This document shows positions 29,968 through 32,524 of a stretch of DNA of 32,524 bases, in pieces. The stretch is from contig NZ_JAAOTJ010000039.1 in assembly GCF_011297335.1 (NCBI RefSeq), forward strand, positions 1-32,524, read 5' to 3'. The notes below the pieces were generated by a model that was given only the letters and a program-made list of their open reading frames with translations, did no database searches and was not told the DNA's origin. This DNA comes from Catellatospora methionotrophica (GTDB lineage Bacteria > Actinomycetota > Actinomycetes > Mycobacteriales > Micromonosporaceae). The position numbers and the translations under genes were made by a program. The number at the start of each line of letters is the position of its first letter. Position 1 is the first letter of the stretch.

Positions 29968-30400
29968 CGAGGGCTCCCCTGTGACCGCGCCGGGGGATGG
30001 CGCGTAGAGCGGACGTCCCTCCAGATCGGATGCGGATGATCGGGAGTGGACCGAACTATCGGCCCCAACTCGGCCGCTCAGCGAGCGGAAACGCGGCACC
30101 GGCAGGACCAGCCGCGCGGATTAGTCCGCGCAACGGTGAATGACCACGTGAGGTGCCGTTGCCGCATGGCCCGGTCGGCGGAGTGTCAAAGTTGCGCTGA
30201 CCTCGGTTTTCATACTCCACCGATGAACGTCGCGCCGCCGCCGCCACGCGGCCGGGCTCGGCTGCCCTGACGGCCTACCCGGTTCGGCGGATCTTCGGCG
30301 GGATCGGGGCGCGGGCACATCCCGTGGTGCCGCCGTCGCGATGGTGCTCGTGAGCCCGCCGACCCCAGCCGCCGCGCTGGCACCGCGAACAGGAAACCCG
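29968..30400. other. Divergent intergenic region between the two surface-glycan transcripts
   Basis: About 430 bp between the LPVTG gene (leftward) and the OafA-like gene (rightward). On the plus strand CATACT near 30210 and on the minus strand TTGACA near 30185 are the only promoter-like hexamers I see, without well-placed partners. No RNA gene, riboswitch-like fold or convincing small gene is visible. The stretch 30155-30225 is lower in GC than the rest. Confidence 0.5.
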
Positions 30401-32503
30401 ATGACCGTCACGCACACCCCGGCACCCGCGCCACCCACCGCGCCGCCGCCCACCCGCCAGCAGCCCCGCGCCGGTTTCCGGCCCGACGTCGAGGGCCTGC
30501 GGGCGCTCGCGGTCACCGTGGTGGTGCTGTTCCACGCCGGGGTGAGCGTGCTCAGCGGCGGCTACGTCGGGGTGGACGTCTTCTTCGTCATCTCGGGCTT
30601 CCTCATCACCGGCCACCTGCTGCGCGAGGTCGACCAGACCGGAACCATCTCGATCGGCTCGTTCTACGCCCGGCGCGCGATCCGGCTGCTGCCCGCGGCG
30701 ACCTTCGTCACCGCGGTCACCGTCGGCGTCGCCTGGCTGTGGCTGCCGCCGGTGCGCTTCGCCGCCATCGCCGGCGACGCGCTCGCGACGACCTTCTACG
30801 GCATGAACTACCGGCTCGCGATCCAGGGCACCGACTACCTCGGGTCGGCGCAGACGCCGTCGCCGCTGCAGCACTTCTGGAGCCTGGCCGTCGAGGAGCA
30901 GTTCTACGTCGTATGGCCGCTGCTGCTCATCGGGGCGGTGCTGCTGACCCGCCGCCGCCCGCACCGGCGGCAGCGCGCCGTGCTCACCCTGTTCACCGGG
31001 ATCGTGGTCGTCTCCTTCGGCCTGTCGGTGTGGCAGACCAGCGTGTCCGCGCCCTGGGCGTACTTCGGCATGCAGACCCGCGCCTGGGAGCTCGCCGTCG
31101 GCGGCCTGGTCGCGGCGACCGCCGTCTACTGGGAGCGCCTGCCGGGACGCCTGGCCATCGCGGGGCGCTGGGTCGGCCTGTCCGGCATCCTGCTCGCCGC
31201 GTTCACCTTCACCGAGCAGACCGCCTTCCCCGGGTACGCCGCCGCGCTGCCCGTGCTGGCGACGGCCCTGGTGCTCGGGGCGGGCTGCGCGCGTCCCGAC
31301 TCCCGGCTGCTCGGCCTGGCCCCGGTGCAGCTCACGGGGCGGCTGTCGTACGGCTGGTACCTGTGGCACTGGCCGGTGCTGGTGGTCGGGCCGTACGTGT
31401 TCGGCGAGCTGACCACCGGCCGCCTCGTGGTGCTGGCCGGGCTGTCCTACCTGCTCGCCGCGACGACCCTGGTCAAGGTCGAGGACCCGATGCGCACCGC
31501 GCCCCGGCTGCGCCGCCGCCCCTGGCACGGCATCGCGCTCGGCCTGGCCCTGTCCACCTCACTGGCCGCCGTCGCGGTCGCCGCACCGGTGTACGTGCCG
31601 CCGCCGACCAGCGGCTCCGGGCAGGCCCTCGACGTCGCGTCGGCGCTGGCCAACGCCACCGGCGCGGAACGCGAGCTGATCAACCTGGTCGCCGCGGGCG
31701 CGGCCTCGACCACGGTGCCCGCCAACCTGACCCCGCCGGTGAACCGGGCCGAGGTCGACGTGCCCCGGCTCTACCTCGACGGCTGCGACCCGGCGTTCAG
31801 CGAGTCCGACGTGCGCAAACCCTGCATGTACGGCGACACCGACGGCGACACCACGATGGTGCTGTTCGGCGACTCGCACGCCGGGCACTGGTTCCCGCCG
31901 CTGGAGGCCGTCGCCAAGCAGCGCGGCTGGCGGCTGGCCGTGGTCACCAAGTCGGCCTGCTCCGCCGCGAGCACGCTGATCTACATGACCAACCTGAAGC
32001 GGCCGTACGAGGAGTGCGTGCGCTGGCGCGACGCCGCCGTGGAGTACATCCGCTCGCTGCACCCGGCGATGGTGGTGATGTCGTCCAACGGCAACGGCGA
32101 CGCCATGGACGTCGGCCCCGACCAGGCCACCGGCTGGGCGTCGGCGTGGCGCAAGACGTTCAGCCGGCTCGCCCAGCCCGGCATGAAGCAGGTGCTGATC
32201 AGCGATACCGCCTGGCCGGCCGGGGACGCCCCCGAGTGCGTGTCCAGCCACCTGACCAAGCTGGACGCCTGCCACCGGCCCACCCAGGCCGCGATCGGCG
32301 ACGGCCGCCGCCGCGCCCTGGTCGCCGAGGTCGCCGCTCTCGACGGCGTCACCGTGATCGACCCGCTCCCCTGGATGTGCACCGCCGCCAGATGCCCCGT
32401 CGTCATCGGCAACGTCCTCGTCTACAAGGACAACAGCCACCTCACCGCCACCTACGCCGCCCTCCTGGCCCCCGTCCTCACCGACCGCCTCCCCACCCCC
32501 TAA
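30401..32503 (+). CDS. OafA/YrhL-type acyltransferase with C-terminal SGNH domain
   Basis: 700 aa. After a Pro/Thr-rich cytoplasmic start, the acyltransferase-3 domain begins with GFRPDVEGLRALAVTVVVLFHAG, giving the R34-x10-H45 motif. It continues with GGYVGVDVFFVISGFLI, FYARRAIRLLPA, HFWSLAVEEQFYVVWPLLL and SYGWYLWHWP over about ten segments. An extracellular SGNH hydrolase-like domain from about 470 has GDSHAGHW with S492 and DNSHLT with D677 and H680. The protein moves acetyl groups across the membrane and attaches them to surface glycans or peptidoglycan. ATG 30401 follows AGGAAA; ATG 30341 is possible but adds 20 residues with no ribosome site. It faces away from the synthase fusion. Confidence 0.93.
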   Translation: MTVTHTPAPAPPTAPPPTRQQPRAGFRPDVEGLRALAVTVVVLFHAGVSVLSGGYVGVDVFFVISGFLITGHLLREVDQTGTISIGSFYARRAIRLLPAATFVTAVTVGVAWLWLPPVRFAAIAGDALATTFYGMNYRLAIQGTDYLGSAQTPSPLQHFWSLAVEEQFYVVWPLLLIGAVLLTRRRPHRRQRAVLTLFTGIVVVSFGLSVWQTSVSAPWAYFGMQTRAWELAVGGLVAATAVYWERLPGRLAIAGRWVGLSGILLAAFTFTEQTAFPGYAAALPVLATALVLGAGCARPDSRLLGLAPVQLTGRLSYGWYLWHWPVLVVGPYVFGELTTGRLVVLAGLSYLLAATTLVKVEDPMRTAPRLRRRPWHGIALGLALSTSLAAVAVAAPVYVPPPTSGSGQALDVASALANATGAERELINLVAAGAASTTVPANLTPPVNRAEVDVPRLYLDGCDPAFSESDVRKPCMYGDTDGDTTMVLFGDSHAGHWFPPLEAVAKQRGWRLAVVTKSACSAASTLIYMTNLKRPYEECVRWRDAAVEYIRSLHPAMVVMSSNGNGDAMDVGPDQATGWASAWRKTFSRLAQPGMKQVLISDTAWPAGDAPECVSSHLTKLDACHRPTQAAIGDGRRRALVAEVAALDGVTVIDPLPWMCTAARCPVVIGNVLVYKDNSHLTATYAALLAPVLTDRLPTP

Positions 32504-32524
32504 CCCCCACCCACCCCGCGCCAC

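Noticed and set aside
29737..30099. 120-aa form of the LPVTG protein starting at 30099
   Set aside because: The extra 44 residues are low-complexity, lack a ribosome site and would bury the motif in unrelated sequence; the ATG at 29967 has a good GGGGAG.

Overview
The window is very GC-rich DNA, with almost every third codon position G or C, frequent GTG/TTG starts and start codons set directly behind a -10 box. This points to an actinomycete. The DUF3145 protein, the ECF42/DGPF pair, the SigE-type sigma factor followed by a one-pass membrane protein, and the dispersed palindromes (GGAAGGGCACCTTC type, CAACTCTTAAAGA type) fit the family Micromonosporaceae best. The family assignment is inference; no rRNA or tRNA is present to test it. 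I see no CRISPR array, integrase, transposase or prophage.

Region 1 (1-8850) is an acyl-CoA / alcohol catabolic locus. The left edge carries the tail of a phosphotransferase-like gene. Then come, leftward, a zinc alcohol dehydrogenase and an aldehyde dehydrogenase (4-nt overlap) and a TetR regulator. Rightward run an acyl-CoA dehydrogenase, an SDR/FabG-like reductase, a second acyl-CoA dehydrogenase, a MaoC-like hotdog protein and an acyl-CoA synthetase. Two almost identical 19-bp operator candidates, one in front of each arm, suggest that the TetR protein controls the whole locus. The likely scheme is alcohol to aldehyde to acid to CoA ester to partial beta-oxidation. No thiolase is present in the window.

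Region 2 (8861-14485) holds an ECF sigma factor with its membrane partner, a HAD phosphatase, a DinB-type protein, a second SDR and a FAD-dependent monooxygenase. Region 3 (14486-21115) holds a secreted GH13 alpha-amylase with two CBM20 starch-binding domains and a probable sugar-repressor operator, a HelD/UvrD-like ATPase, a DedA membrane protein and a beta-carbonic anhydrase. Region 4 (21328-27094) holds a small unknown protein, a DUF3145 protein, a GH3 lipoprotein (NagZ-like), an ECF42 sigma factor with its DGPF (YCII-like) partner, an XdhC Rossmann-domain protein and a small P-loop kinase.

Region 5 (27342-32503) is a cell-surface polysaccharide locus. It contains an 801-aa fusion of a processive GT2 synthase with an acyltransferase-3 domain, a translationally coupled 76-aa protein that is little more than an LPVTG sorting signal, and a divergent OafA/SGNH acyltransferase. 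This trio is the most unusual gene set in the window.

Two families of dispersed palindromes sit between genes. Family 1 (3 copies) keeps the outer box CAACTCTTAAAGA and lies only where genes converge. Family 2 (4 copies) keeps the arm GGAAGGGCACCTTC and a loop related to TACGCGNAGCG. In both, some inner bases differ between copies while pairing is kept.
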